Positions 1 through 12,271 are shown, counted from the stretch's first letter. The stretch is 64,000 nt of DNA from Erythroxylum novogranatense (GCA_029891385.1 CM057225.1:78083887-78147886); one strand, 5' to 3'. Program-made: numbers and translations. The notes: generated by a model not told the origin, from the letters alone.

Positions 1-975
1 TGAATAGTATTAGACTTATGTCATCAAGTATGTGACTTGATAGTAAAACCATAAGCGTTATAACACTATTCTAGACTGTCCCTGGTCGATCATTATTGGT
101 GGAACAATAATGAATTAAGACTAGTATGTGTTCTGATTGATGATCACGCTTTCTCGATCATGGATATGAGATATCAAATCAGAAACATAGATATATGTTA
201 GAGAACATATATTGGACCGACCCACATAAAGAATACTACATGGTTTCATGTCATTAGTGATTCTTTATATGGTTTGACTTTAGTCCTTTGACCTGAAGTC
301 ATCATGGTTCCCTACATGAGGAATTTAGTGTTTTGATATTAGACTAAGTTATTTTTAACCGAATAACATATAGTCTTATGTTGGATACTAAATGAATCAT
401 GCGGAGGGATGTGAATGACGTAGATGGGATTTGTACCTCTCTTAAATGAGAGAGATATCATTTGGGCCTCTTGACAAGTGTGACTGAAGAAATGCATGGC
501 CGTGCTCAAATGAATTGATGAAAAGTCATCAATGTCATTTGTTATAATCAGTCAACTTGGGGATCAAGAAACTATGATTAATCAAAGGTTGACATGTATC
601 ATGCCTTGTGATTAATCTTGATATCGTGTTACAAAAGGACTGAGCCTATAACCATAGTTACAGGTTAATCGGATTATCGATCCTCATTTGATTTGGGTAG
701 TCATAATGTCTTGCTAGAGGCCGCTTATGACTTATGGGCCTTGAAGTGTGATCAAGCCCATTGTTAACATCAAATGAGCCTACAGGGTCGCACACAAAGA
801 GTAATGTGATCTGGGCTTATTCTCTTGGGCCTAATTTATTAGGTATTGAATAAATATATTTAGATATATTTATTGAGCTAGATTGAATTAAGTTGTCGGG
901 ATTTTATTATATATGATATAATGGGCGCCGAAACTTAATAGGGCCTAAATGAGATTAGGGTTTCTCTATAATTTA
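1..975 (+). repeat. Partial Ty1/copia-type LTR (U3 side), cut by the window start
   Basis: There is no coding frame. The order of short blocks resembles the copia LTR at 29863-31719. Both contain the theme 'gtcat-atgt-ttgctaga-accgctcatgact' followed by a gggtcgcacac-like stretch (here at about 700-795, there at about 30825-30915). This suggests a U3 region read on the plus strand. Neither terminus is visible: the left end lies outside the window and the right side fades into AT-rich sequence. The assignment rests on motif order only. Confidence 0.4.
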
Positions 976-990
976 GACAATACCTACAAT

Positions 991-1045
991 ACCTCAAAAT
1001 AATTTAGACATGCTTAAATAATTAAAAAAAAATCAGGGGCCAACA
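991..1045 (-). repeat. Short terminal remnant of a Tekay-like gypsy LTR
   Basis: About 55 bases match the terminal bases of the Tekay LTRs at 4308-4362 and 35149-35203. The shared order is acctcaaaa, then catgctta, an A-run, then tcagggtccaaca (here tcaggggccaaca). It looks like the edge of an older, otherwise lost LTR. It is short, so chance similarity is possible but not favoured. Confidence 0.35.
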
Positions 1046-1552
1046 TTTAACCTAAGTTCCCTCTCCATTTCCTTTGTTTTTCATTGATGTATAGGGTAAA
1101 GATGGGTTTAAATGTTTGGGATTTCATACTTGTAATGAAATTCTAACACTTCCTAGGATTTTACTTTGATTTAATATTAATCTAGTTTGATTTGTGTTTA
1201 TTGATTTGGGTATTGTGATTAATTATTGTTTTTGTATATTTCAGTATCAAACTGAGAGGGTGAATTGGATAAAAATGATCGGATTGGGATAACGAGAGTT
1301 AGGTGATCTGATAGATCACATAGTTAATCATCCCGGGTTTAGTGCAGAGAGAGATCTTGTGGAAGGTCCAGTAGTCTATTAGAGAGCTTCAGAACTAATT
1401 TTAATTGTGGATAATTTGTTAATTAAGAGATTACAAATTCCATAATTAGAGTAGAGTTAATTAATTAGGATGCAGAATTATAACTTAAGATATAGTAATT
1501 CCCCCTATGACTATCTAGAACCGAACCTCAATAACACATAATTAGCTAGGTT
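1046..1552. other. Unassigned AT-rich sequence left of the Tekay insertion
   Basis: No open frame or RNA gene is recognisable. Before the Tekay insertion this sequence was continuous with 35209 onward. The two sides are joined by the TSD aggtt (1548-1552 and 35204-35208). Together they may be part of an older Athila/Tat-like LTR or leader, because a 'cttgtgggatcgaccc' phrase typical of those elements occurs at about 35433. This is tentative. Confidence 0.35.
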
Positions 1553-1670
1553 TGTTGGACCTCGCTTCCGGAGCCCAGCATTCGAAGTCATTAAACTGAA
1601 ACAGTACTTGTCCTTATCCATATTGAACCTATTTTGGGACAATTAACATAACTTTCTCTATGGATATCAG

Positions 1671-2400
1671 ATTAAGGTGTTCTTTAGATGGTTCAAAATA
1701 TGGCTTCAAGATTTACAACCTTCATGAAGACCTTGAAGATGGATTTTAACATTTAGTAGGACAAAAGTGGACCAGGCGATAAGGTCACATGAACCCAGAT
1801 GAATGGTTAGATGAATTGGAAAAATGGTCATAACATTTTCTAGAGAACTTAGATTAAGGTGTTCTTTAGATCATTTGAAAGAGAACATTAATATCTACAA
1901 CTTTCATGAAGACCTAAAAGGAAAATTCAATCATCTATAAGGTAAAAAATGGGACCAAAATATAGGATCAGATGAACAAAAATGAAAGGTTAGACGAATT
2001 GGAAAAATAGTCATAAATTTTCTAGAGAACTTGGATTAAGGTGTTATTTGGATGGTTCAAAAGAGGACTTCAAGATCTAAAACTTTCATGAAGATCTCAA
2101 AGGCAAATTTGATCATCTATAGGGTCAAAAATGGGACCAGATAATAGGATCAGATGAACCTAGATGAAGGGTTAGACAAATTGGAAAAATGGTCATAACT
2201 TTCTGTAGAGAACTCAGATTAAGGTGTTCTTTGAATGGTTCGAATGAGGACTTCAAGATCTACAACTTTTATGCAGACCTAGAAGACAAATTCGATCTTC
2301 TACAGTATCAAAAATGGGACCAGACGATAGGGTCAAATGAACAGTGCATTAAATGATATGATGTCATCACCAGGCGATATGGCGTCATCCCCAGACGATA
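1671..2400 (-). repeat. Tandem repeat of about 182 bp inside the LTR, four copies
   Basis: The phrase attaaggtgt recurs at 1671, 1853, 2035 and 2218, giving periods of 182, 182 and 183 bases. Each unit also carries, on the sense strand, a phrase of the type catgaaagttgtagatctt. The matching array in the 5' LTR (about 32320-33180) has five copies. Confidence 0.85.
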
Positions 2401-2510
2401 TAACATCATCACCAGATGATATGAGATCATCACTAGATGATAATTCATCACATATGATATGACATTATCACCAGATGATATGGCATCATCAGACGATACA
2501 ATCTTTACTC
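2340..2510. promoter_or_regulatory. Array of GACGATATGACATCATCA-like words in the LTR
   Basis: Seven to eight degenerate units of roughly 20-24 bases repeat the order gacgatatga then catcatca. Several contain TGACG/CGTCA half-sites of the type bound by plant TGA-class bZIP factors. The array also occurs in the 5' LTR (33185-33325) and in both flanks of the LINE (11500-11620 and 17425-17550). A role as an enhancer is inference. Confidence 0.5.
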
Positions 2511-3049
2511 CTGAGCATATCCATTTATAAGGACCATAACTTTCGACTCCGATGTCCAAAAATTTGATACCATATACTGTTGGAAAGCTAGAAAGATAAG
2601 CTATAAATTTCTAGAAAACAACATTGAATAATTTAACCTAAATTAGTCCATTTTTTCCCTTGAAGTTAGAACATAATTTATACACTTATGAAAGATTTAG
2701 ATTATGAAATGTACAACTACAAAAGAAAAATGCACATCCACCTAGTGATCTTTTCAATTCTAAACTCATTTACTAAATCAAAAGAAAAACTTTAATTACA
2801 TATTAACGTAATAATCAAAGGCTTACACCAAATACAACATACATAGGATGCTAAATGTTTAACATGCTTATAAAGCTATCCAAAAGTGATCGAACTAATT
2901 TTATTACAAAAGTTTCTAATATTTTAGAGTTTGCGATGCCTTGCAAGGATTTCTAACCTTCTCATTCTACACCTGAGGAGGGAATACTGGGGTGAGCTAC
3001 ATAACTCAGTGACTAACATATTTATAGCCATTAGCAATTGACCACAAAT

Positions 3050-3107
3050 TCAAGCATATATATATGTCTATATATATATATATTCTTCAAGAATTACTGA
3101 ATATACG

Positions 3108-3150
<43 letters not shown>
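3050..3150. repeat. TA-rich microsatellite in the 3' LTR
   Basis: Runs of (TA)n are interrupted by short unique bases, with the longest run at about 3110-3146. At the equivalent place the 5' LTR has a TA run followed by a long TG run (33885-33968), so this locus has changed since insertion. Confidence 0.9.
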
Positions 3151-4362
3151 TATATTCAATAATTCAAGCATTCTTCAATTTAGTTTAACACTCATAGCAC
3201 ATAACACTCAAATGCATCATACATGAAAAATTAAAGGCAATTGGCTCGAGGGTTCCATGGAAACAGAATGGAGAAACCGATGTTTACCCCTTGAACAAAA
3301 TGAGTCCAAATTCAGAGCTCATATGCCACAAGTGGGCAACCAGGAGAAGGCTTTTGTCAATGTGCACGTGATGAATAGAATGGTTCCACTCTCGCCCAAA
3401 TAAAAGTACATATTTATTTTCTCATATGCTCATACTTTTAGGCTTTGTCTTCTTTTCATTTAATACAAAATGTCATGACCTCTTTTGAGGTATAACATAG
3501 TCATATTTCATCATGCATTTTGAACATTTACAAACAAATCAATTTCAACATACAAACATAGGTAAGAATTTGCCCAATTACACTATAACCATAAATATGT
3601 TACCCACTTAATTAGCTTATGAAAATCTAAGTCAAGCTTGCCTTTCCCCTTGCTCTTGGGTAGGATTCCCTTGGTTTCTTAAAACAACCATGGTTCCATT
3701 CAAAAACAACATTTGAATAAAATTCATAAACTTAAAAAACTCACAAAATTTTAACAAACACAAATTAAACTCAAATCTAACCTACCCATAGTCCATCTAG
3801 GTTAGAAAACCCAAGACCTAGTTCAAAAATCCTAAACTCAATTGGTTTCTCCTAATCTATCTTTTTCCAACACAAATCTTTCATTCTCTACACAAACCCC
3901 TTTTCTCTCTAGCTTCTTCATCCTCAACACAACTCATTCCTTTAATAAAGCAAGAAGAAAATATGGTTAACCTACCTTAACAAACTTGATTTCTCTTCTT
4001 TTCTTCTTTCACCTAAACCTCTCTTCTTCTCTCCTATTTTCGTTTTTTACTCTCCTCTCTCTTCAATTCATGTTTTTCTCTTCTTAACAAGCAAGACAAC
4101 ATATTCTTCTTCTATTTCGACCCTTAATGAGTCCAAAAAGTTCATTTTATCCTTCTTTATAAGCTCATGTTCTTTTATGCTTAAGTGATCTCCCAAAAAT
4201 GTCCTTGAACATCCTTATTATATTAACACTTTAATTCCACTTATCCATTCAATAAATCCTACTAACTTTGACATAATTATAACTCCAACAATTTAATCGA
4301 TCTAAACCTCAAAATTATTTTTAAATCATGCTTAACTTAAAGAAAAATTTCAGGGTCCAACA

Positions 4363-4378
4363 ACTCTCCTCCTTAAAG
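4363..4378 (-). other. Polypurine tract of the Tekay-like element
   Basis: On the minus strand ctttaaggaggagagt directly abuts the tgttggaccc start of the 3' LTR. Position and purine content fit the plus-strand primer used in Ty3 reverse transcription. Confidence 0.8.
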
Positions 4379-4382
4379 AATT

Positions 4383-4575
4383 TCATCCTCAAAATTCTTA
4401 CCTGAGACATTGAATACTTCTCCCTCATGGCCTCTAAGGGTTCCCATGTGGCCTCTTCTGTAGAATGGTTCCTCTACAGGACATTAACCAGTTTCATAGT
4501 CTTGTTTCTCAAAACCTTTTCCTTTGAATCTAAAATCTCTACTGGTTGTTCTTCATAAGTCAAATCCTCTCTTAA
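4383..4575 (-). pseudogene. Chromodomain remnant at the C-terminus of the Tekay integrase
   Basis: Minus-strand translation gives the order EEQPVEILDSKEKVLRNK, then KLVNVL, a stop, RNHSTEEATWE and a MREKY tail. This is the chromodomain of plant Tekay-type chromoviruses, thought to steer integration toward modified chromatin. The stop replaces the tryptophan expected before RNH, consistent with TGG to TAG. It follows the integrase and lies next to the purine tract, as in intact elements. It is clearly non-functional. Confidence 0.8.
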
Positions 4576-5437
4576 CTAAACTTTTGAAGGTTGAACTATG
4601 TGTGAAGGATCAGACCAGTACTTCCTCAACATCAATACATGGAAAACGTTATGAATCTTGGACAACTCTAGTGGAAAAGCCAACTTATAGGCTAAAGGCC
4701 CAATCTTCTCGATGATCTCATATGAGCCTATGTATCTTTGACTAAGTTTACCCTTCTTACCAAATCTCAAAACTTCTTTCCATGGAGAATATCTAAGAAA
4801 CACTTTGTCTCCAACTTCAAATTTCATCTCCTTTCTATATGTATCTATATAGCTCTTCATTTTATCTTGAGCTCTTTTAAGTCTCTGCTTCACTAATTTA
4901 ATTTATCAATTATGACTTGTACCAACTCAGGTCCTACTAGTCTCCTTTCACCTTCCTTATCCCAACAAATAGGAGTTTTGCACCTCCTACCATACAAAGT
5001 TTTATAAGGTGCCATCTTAATTCCTAAGTGATAGGAATTATTATAAGAAAACTTGATTAAGGGTAAATGATCATCCCATGAACCTTTGAAGTCCATAATA
5101 TAAGCTCTTAACATTGCCTCCAATGTCCGTATTGTCCTTTCTAATTGACCATCAGTTTGCGGATGGAAATCTGTACTAAAGTGCAACTTGGTTCCCAAAG
5201 CCTCCTATAAGCTTTCCCAAAATCTAGAGGTAAACTTAGGATCTCTATTCGAAAGTATAGAGCTTGGAATCCCATAAAGTCGGATTATCTCATCCACATA
5301 TTTCTTGGTCAAGGCATTCAAAGAATATGTCTGCTTGGAAAGAAATGTGTGGACTTGGATAGCCTATCCATAATCACTCATTTTGAGTCATGCTTCCTGC
5401 TAGTCCTCGACAATCCCATTAAGAAATCCATCGCAAC
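4576..5437 (-). pseudogene. Integrase (C-terminal part) of the Tekay-like element
   Basis: Two long frames remain (4893-5198 and 4576-4893). The first has the core phrases HFSTDFHPQTDGQLERTIRT, then SWDDHLPLIKFSYNNSYH and the PYKTLYGRRCKTPICW stretch. The second has FEVGDKVFLRYSPWKEVLRF and LAYKLAFPLELSKIHNVFHV, the GPY/F-type C-terminal domain. Upstream residues (VDEIIRLYGIPSSILSNRDPKF), read in pieces, include the aspartate of the catalytic core. The reading is broken by stops near 4893, 5200 and 5350. The N-terminal part lies beyond the solo LTR inserted at 5438. Confidence 0.85.
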
Positions 5438-6079
5438 TGTTGGGCCCCAAATTTGTTTTCTTGATGTTATTTAGTATGGATTATTTTGATTTATGATTTA
5501 TGGCCTAGTTTGATTTTATTGAAAGTATTAGTGGAAAATTTGGATTTATTTGAGTTTAACATGGAATAAGTGTTTGAAAGAGTAAAAACGTTTAAGGGCA
5601 AAATGGTCAAGGCACTTGAGTTATGAAGTTTAAGGCTAAGCATAGGAGGGCATTATAGTCCTTGCCCATGTTTGTAGGTTTAAGAAATTAAAGAAGAAAA
5701 GAAAGAAAGAAGAAAAGAGGAAGAGAAAAATAGAAGAGAAGGACGAAGAAGAGAGTCGGCAGAGTGAGGGAGAAGAAGAGGAAGTTAGTTTCAGGCGTTT
5801 TCCGACAGATTTCAAGCATCCTTAAGGTAAGATTAACTCTTTTATCTATGTTTGAGATGGTTGGAAACCTAGAATAGGTTGTATGAGTAGAAATCGTTGG
5901 AGTTAGGGTTTATGGAAAAGATTTGTAGATTTGCATGGGTTGTTGTGTTTTTGATGTTTTGGTGCTAGAATAAGTTCAGAATGGTAGTATATGACTTGGT
6001 TTATGGCTTAGATGTGTTGTAGTAGAAGAATGGAAGGTTTTTAAGGTTGAAAATGGCGAAATCGGGTTCAGGAGACGAA

Positions 6080-6250
6080 GCTCCGTCCTTGACGTCATGA
6101 CGTCGTGAGGAGGCCACGCCCATGGCATCTTGAGAAGCCCTGCGTCATGACGTCTTGAGCCGCACGCCGTGATGTGCAATAGAGGGTCGCATGCCGCGGC
6201 GTGCCAGGCTGCTCGTCGCCACAAGCGGGCCTCGTCGCGACGAGCCCAGT
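6080..6250. repeat. GC-rich palindrome cluster inside the solo LTR
   Basis: A CpG-rich patch in an AT-rich LTR holds tgacgtca at 6090-6097, a second cgtcatgacgtc near 6143, and ctcgtcgcgacgag near 6230. These are palindromic words of the same types seen in the Tekay LTR (TGACGTCA) and the Athila/Tat element (CGTCGCGACG). Their function is unknown. Confidence 0.6.
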
Positions 6251-6889
6251 TTTTCCAGCAAGTGATATTTTTTCGTATTTTGATCATATCTTTTGCTACA
6301 GAAGTCCTTTTGGGGTAATTTTTGAGGCGTTATAAACTAGAGGCATAGATCTACAAGTTTATTGAAGAGATGAAATGATGAATCAGTTTCTAAGAATATA
6401 GAATTTAGGATGGAAGTCAAGAATGGAATTATTGTTTCAGCATGAGTTTTTAAATGGAATTTTGGTTCTTCTTTTAGGAGATCAAGTGAGGCAAGAGGAT
6501 CAAGAGGCTCAAGAGGAAACTCATTCCTAGGCAAGAACAAGCAAGGAACTCAGGTGGGTTCACGTTTATAATAAAGTAAATAAGACACCCATTGTTTAGT
6601 TCAAATCAAGAAAGAATTAGTGCATTTGAATTGCATCATCCACGATTGCATTACATATTATTATGAATGATTATATTCTGCTATGTGATTTGCATTCATG
6701 ATCATTACCAAGATTTTTACAAAGGGGTGTTCTCCTTTCACGAATACAAGTACATGAATTCAAGTTTTACGAAATACATGATAAGCAAGATTACAAGCAA
6801 GTTTACAAGCAAGTGCCAGTTTGGCAAACAAGTTTACAAGAATATGAATCATGCATATTTATGTGGGTTTGCGGTGTCCCTCACGAATA

Positions 6890-6947
6890 GTCAAGTGCAC
6901 ATTGACTCACGAAAAGGCTTCTCCCGCCTGCCCGACTGTGGCACAAG
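6890..6947 (+). promoter_or_regulatory. Conserved LTR block A (copy in the solo LTR)
   Basis: The order tcaagtgcacattgac, ggcttctcccgcctgccc, tgtggcac is shared with 54092-54150 (plus strand) and with 3316-3372, 9222-9282 and 34141-34198 (minus strand). The copies sit roughly 250-340 bases before the splice-acceptor-like block in the sense direction. The surrounding LTR sequence is otherwise hard to align. Confidence 0.6.
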
Positions 6948-7738
6948 TTTTTTCACAAGGATTCCCTCACGAAACTACGTCTACACATCAACTTTTCAAT
7001 GGAATGTGTAGTACGTCACGAAATAGGGACAACCCAAACCATCATGTTATGTTATGTGTTATGATTTGTTATGTGTCATGCATCATGAATTGTTCAAGAA
7101 TCAAGGATTTTTTCAAGACAATGACATATGCATGATCAATGACTATGATTTCAACAAGTACCACGACAATGAGATATTTTTTAATACTTTTGCTTATTAC
7201 TATATTATAAATATGTTCCCACGAGCTTTATAGCTCACCCCCTCTAATCTCACCCATTCAGGTGACGAGCAAGAGATCGAGTGAGTCACGAGTTACGGCA
7301 GCACTCCAGTTTCATTTTGTTATGTTTGTTTAGTTTCAATGTTATATATTTTTTGGAAGACAAGACTTTAGTTTCATTTCAAGTATTATTGGTTCAAGAG
7401 TATTTTGTACTTTTGGCTCTTGAATTCAAAGTTGTAATTAGGTTTGAGATGTTCTTAAATCTTTATGAAACTCATCTTTTGGAGCATGAATTATGGATTT
7501 GTTTATTTAAATTACATGAAAGCAGGTTTCAAGTTTGTTTTCCAGCAGGCCCATTAATCTTCTGCGGATCTTTTCTTAAATGTATAATTAGCTTTGTTTC
7601 AAGTTTGTTTCATGTGGGCCCATCGTGTTTTCGAGGATCGTTTTCTGAAATTGTTTAAGTAACAGGTTTCATCCCACGCATACAGTATCACGCTCTCATG
7701 TCCGATGTTGGGCTCCGACAGCGGGGTCCAACAGCAAC

Positions 7739-8617
7739 CTTCTCTCATTTCCATTCCGAAATCGACAGAGGTTTAAGCTTGTCTGAAGGTGCCTAGTGTT
7801 CAGCTTTAACTTGCTAGCACATTAAGCATCTTTAAGCATATTCTGCAACTTCTTTTTTCATTACTTTTCACCAGAAATGCTCTTTCAAATCTCTATACAT
7901 GACCATACTTTCTGAGTGCATATCATAAGGTTCATTGTGTGCCTTATCTAGAATCTCATCTTTTAACTCCAACATGTCAGGAATACACACTCTGTTACCT
8001 ACCACCATCAATCCATCTGCTCTGATCTCTATTTCAGAAGGTTTACCACTTTTAATCTCTTCTCGGAGCCTACTCAAATACTCATCTTGTTCCTGCAATT
8101 CTTTAATCTTTTCATTCAATACTGGCCTCACTCTAAAGTTAGCCAATACACAATCAAACTCAACTTGCCTTAATGTCACCTTAAGTTTGGCTAATTCCGT
8201 CAACAAAGGCAGGTATACTGTCTCCATATGTGCCATAGTGGACTTTTTACTCAGTGCATCTACTACTACATTAGCTTTCCCCAGGTGGTAATCTATTATC
8301 AAGTCATAATCTTTCAACAACTCTAACCACCTTCTTTGTCTCAAATTTAACTCCTTTTGTCTCATCAGATACTTAAGATTCTTATGGTCTGTAAACACCG
8401 TGGTAGTGACTCCATATAAGTTGTGTCTCCGTACCTTCAACACAAAAATTATGGCAGCTAACTCCAAATCATGCGTAGGATAATTCATCTAGTAGGGCTT
8501 TAATTTCCTAGAAGCGCAAGCAATCACTCTATCTCCTTGCATCAACACACAACCTAATCCTTTCTTTGAGGCATCACTATACACTGTATATTCGTCACTA
8601 CTTGAAGGCAAAGTCAA
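7739..8617 (-). pseudogene. RNase H and integrase N-terminal region of the Tekay-like element
   Basis: Minus-strand translation reads SDASKKGLGCVLMQ, then CASRKLKPY, a stop, and a 206-aa frame (7868-8488) starting at [14 protein letters not shown]. It continues through [17 protein letters not shown] and [20 protein letters not shown] to [10 protein letters not shown]. These are RNase H catalytic-region motifs and the YHPGKANVVADALSRK-like tether, here with P to L and A to V changes. The end of the frame ([19 protein letters not shown]) is the start of the integrase zinc-finger region. It is interrupted on the left by the solo LTR at 5438-7733 and on the right by the insertion at 8618. Confidence 0.88.
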
Positions 8618-9221
8618 TTCTAGAACCCGCTTTCGGAGCCCAGCATTCGAAGACATTTAATGTCATCTCTGATATCACACAGATGTTGGCTCCCATTTTT
8701 GGAGCCCAACAGTCCAGAGTCAAAAGCAAAACCCAATCATGTTTCATTAATGAATCCAAATAGAGTTTATACAAGCTTATTACAAAATACAAAATGCTCA
8801 TAATACAATTGCATGTTTATGCTTAAAATGATTCTAAAATACAAAAAGTTCCTGAACTAACTTAATTACAAAAGTCTTTATTATTGGTGTTTTCCAAACT
8901 TTGCAAGGATCAATGTTGTTACGCTTTTTCTTCACCTGTGGACTGGACGGTAATGGGGTGAGCTATACAGCTCAGTGGTTAACATATTTATAGCCATTGG
9001 CAATTGACCAAAGTCAAGCATATGTACATGTATATATATAGATATGTATCCAGCAGTTTAAATATTCATCAAATTTAGCTCAAATCTTATAACACATAAC
9101 ACTCAAAATGCTTTATACTTGACAATTTAAAATGCAATGCACAAACCAATGGTTTGAGGGTTTCGTGGAACAAAACAGGGAAACCTAAGTTTACTCTATG
9201 AATGAAACAAGTCTACTTTTC

Positions 9222-9282
9222 AGATCTCGTGTACCACAGGCGGGTAGTCGGGAGAAAGCGTTATGTCGACTTGCATGTGACT
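9222..9282 (-). promoter_or_regulatory. Conserved LTR block A (minus-strand copy in the old solo LTR)
   Basis: On the plus strand the order is gtaccacaggcgggtagtc, gggagaaagcg, ttgcatgtgac, the reverse complement of the block at 6890-6947. In this diverged copy the CACGTG core seen in the Tekay LTRs has become CATGTG-like sequence. Confidence 0.5.
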
Positions 9283-10299
9283 ACGAAACGGTTCCTCTAT
9301 TGCCCAAACAAAAGCACCTAATCATGCTCAAAATCATTTTATCAAATGCTCATACTTTCATTCTTTTTCTTCTTTTTGTTTATACAAAATGTTATAACCT
9401 TTTTCATGGTATAACATAATCAAAATCATCACGCATTATCAAATCCCCACAACATCAATTTAAAATTTTATGCATTCAACACATACACATACATAGGCAA
9501 GAATTTGACCAATCACACAAAACTATAAATACATTACCCACCTAATTCGCTTGCAAAAATTCAAGTCAAGGTTGTCTTTCCCCTTGCCCTTGGGTAGGAT
9601 TCTCTTGGTTCCCTAAAACAAACCAAGTTTCATTAAATTGGAATCCAATAGAAAATCGCACATTGCAAAACCACTAAAATTGATTCTAGAATGCTTAAAC
9701 CCAAGAATTTTCTAAACTTCATGGACTAAAATCCTTCTAAAAATCCAAAAGATCCAAAATGTTCTTACCTTTATTCTTCACCAATTGAAGAGATCTTTAG
9801 CTCAAAGGGAAGCTCTTCTCTTCCTCTTCCTTTTTCCTTTCTTGAACAACTCCAAAATCTCTTTTGAAGACTAAGAAAAGTTAAACCCTATATTATTTTT
9901 TCTTCTTTCTCTCCTTCTCTTATTCTCTTCATATTTCTCTCTCTTCTTCATGACACCCTCTCTTTTTCTCCTCGATTTTCGTTCTTCTTTCTTCTTAAAA
10001 TGAGAGAAATGTCCCATTTGCCCTTCCATTTATGCCTTATGTCTTTTATAGTTAAGTGTCTTTCTAAAAGTACCCTTGAACATTCCTAAAACCTTAACAC
10101 GTTAATTCAAAAAAGTTTCCCTTGTCTTAAGTTTCTAATGACACCAAAATCAATCCATTTGGTTCAAAAATCTGAAAGTTAGGGCTTAAACATTTCAGCC
10201 TGTGTTAGACTAAAATAGTACACTATACCTAACTTCCATCCAGAAGTTGAAAGTCTTAGAGACTGAATTAGATTTCTATTTCTTCCTATAATTTGTAGG

Positions 10300-11500
10300 C
10301 CCATTCACTAGAGATGTCGTATTAAGATCATCTTAGGATGCTTTCAAAGAGGAATTTGAGATTTAAAACTTTTAAGAAGACCTTGAGGTCAGATTTTAAC
10401 ATCTCTAGGGTCAAAATGGACCAGATGATAGGATCAGACTAAACCAAATGAAAAAATAAACGAATTGAAAAAGTAGATGAATCGGAAAAATTTCTATAAC
10501 TTTCTATAAAGATATTAGATTGAGGCATTCTTTAGATGTTTTGAAATAGGACTTCAAGATCTACAGCTTTCATGAAAACCTCAAAGACAGATTCTATCGT
10601 CTAAAGGGTCAAAAATGGAGCAGATGATAGGTACAGATGAAACCAAATGAAAAAGCAAACGGATGGGAAAAAGCTGATGAATCGGGAAAACTGCTATAAC
10701 TTTCCCTAAAGATATTAGATTAAGTATTTATTTGGATGGTTTGAAAGAGGAATTCAAGATATACAACTTTTATGAATAGATCAAAGATAGATTCTATCGT
10801 ATAAAGGTTCAAAAATGAAGCAGATGATAGGTACAAACGAAAACAAATGAAAAAGTAGATGAATAAGAAAAGGATGATGAATAGTAAAAATTACTATAAC
10901 TTTCCCTAAAGATATTAGATTGAGGATTTATTTATATGGTTTCAAATAAAACTTCAAGATATAAAACTTTCATGAATACCTAGAAGATATATTCTATCGT
11001 TTGAAGGGGTCAAAAATGGAGCTGACGATAGGTATAGATGAAACCAAATAGAAAAGCAGACGAATGGGAAAAAGTAGACAAATCGGAAAATTTGCTATAA
11101 CTTCCCATAAAGTTATTAGATTCAGGATTTCTTTACATGGTTTGAAAGAATACTTCAATATCTACAACTTTTATGAAGACTTCAAAGATAGATTATATCT
11201 TTTGAAGGGTCAAAAATGGAGAAGATGAATGGTATTGACGAAATCAAATGAAAAAGCAAACGAATAGGAAAAAGCAGATGAATCGGGAAAATTGCTATAA
11301 CTTTCCCTACAGATATTAGATTAGGGTGTTCCTTAGATGGTTCAAAAGATAAATTCAAGATAACTTCAAGATCTACAACTTTCATGAAGATTGTGAAGAC
11401 AGATTCTATCGTCTGAAGGATCAAAAATGAAGTAGACGATAGTATATAAAAGAAGTTTCGATCAATGACAGAAGAAGCAGAAGGTCAAACATAAGCAATA
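10300..11500 (-). repeat. Diverged tandem array, units of about 200 bp
   Basis: Phrases of the type 'gatattagatt-agg-ttctttagatgg' recur near 10510, 10728, 10917, 11120 and 11330. Each is followed by acttcaagatctacaactttcatgaag-like sequence. The unit is homologous to the 182-bp unit of the Tekay LTRs (1671-2400) but placed elsewhere in the LTR. Confidence 0.75.
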
Positions 11501-12271
11501 TGACATCATCATAGATGATACATTTTACAGATGATATGATGTTATCATAGACGATACATTTTTACAGACAATATGATGTCATCATAGACGATATGAAGTC
11601 ATCACAGACGATACTAACTATACTCATGAGCATCTCCACTTATAAAGACCATAACTTTCATCTCCAATGTCCAAAATTCTCATGCTATATACCGTTGGAA
11701 AGATAAAAGAAAAAAATACAATTTTATAGAAGACAACTTTGTCTAAGTCTATCTAGATTAATCTAGAATTTTCCCTGAAGTCAAAATATCAACTTTACAT
11801 TCCCACCAATGAACTGCACCCAATTCTCAACTTCATGAGAAATTTTCAGATTCTTAAAGACAGAATTTAAATTCAATGTCTTCATAAGAAATGTAGTCAT
11901 ATGTTTCTAGTTTAATCTAAATAGGAATCATCTAGTTTGGATAACTCGAGAAAAAGTTGTGGCTAAAAGACTGAAGCATACTTCGTGAACATTTTCCAGA
12001 TCAACCACCCATTTTATTTCACAATCTTTCCTTAACACAATTCATGCCAATATCACCTTTTCTACTTCATTTACTCCTCATTCTCAACCCCATTTCAAAT
12101 CAATATCATCCAAAGAAAATATAGTCCATGATTAATCATGAACACCAATAACAGAACATACACATATTTACATATTCTTCATTAACTTACTACACAAATT
12201 CAACTTCATTTTTTCTTTCATTTTACTTCTAACTTTCACCTTAATTCTTCCCATTTCAAAATCTCTTATCC
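11281..12271. repeat. Long direct repeat, left copy, flanking the LINE
   Basis: This 991-base copy corresponds to 17223-18207. Both start at aatcgggaaaatt and both end at atctcttatcc. The left copy then runs straight into the LINE poly(T), while the right copy continues into the rest of the LTR. By eye the copies are roughly 90 percent identical. The layout is that of a target-site duplication made by target-primed reverse transcription, but of unusual length. Confidence 0.8.

Larger units (their letters stand above)
1553..4362 (-). repeat. 3' LTR of the Tekay-like element
   Basis: This 2810-bp LTR starts tgttggac and ends gtccaaca on the plus strand. It is flanked by the TSD on the left and by the purine tract on the right. 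It contains four tandem copies of a unit of about 182 bp (1671-2400), an array of TGACG-type words (2340-2510), a TA microsatellite, the conserved block 3316-3372 and the splice-acceptor-like block around 2965-3020. The 5' LTR is 191 bp longer, explained mostly by one more copy of the tandem unit. Confidence 0.9.
5438..7733 (+). repeat. Solo Ty3/gypsy LTR inserted in the Tekay integrase
   Basis: This 2296-bp LTR starts tgttgggccc and ends gtccaaca, with TSD gcaac at 5433-5437 and 7734-7738. No internal region is attached, so it arose by LTR-LTR recombination. Orientation is inferred from two blocks shared with other LTRs: the cacattgac/ggcttctcccgcctgccc block at 6890-6947 and the tagctcacccc...ttcaggtgacgag block at 7229-7270. 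Open frames inside it (for example 7281-7658) resemble no known protein and I do not call them genes. Confidence 0.85.

Noticed and set aside
2340..2510. Spaced repeats resembling a CRISPR array
   Set aside because: Units are degenerate, spacers are not unique and constant in length, there are no cas genes, and the sequence is inside a plant LTR.
2308..2559. 83-aa frame with repeated YHLVM/YRLVM phrases
   Set aside because: This is the translation of the GACGATATGACATCATCA word array.
7281..7658. 125-aa plus-strand frame in the solo LTR at 5438-7733
   Set aside because: It is hydrophobic and AT-driven, within U5-like LTR sequence, with no similarity to a known family.
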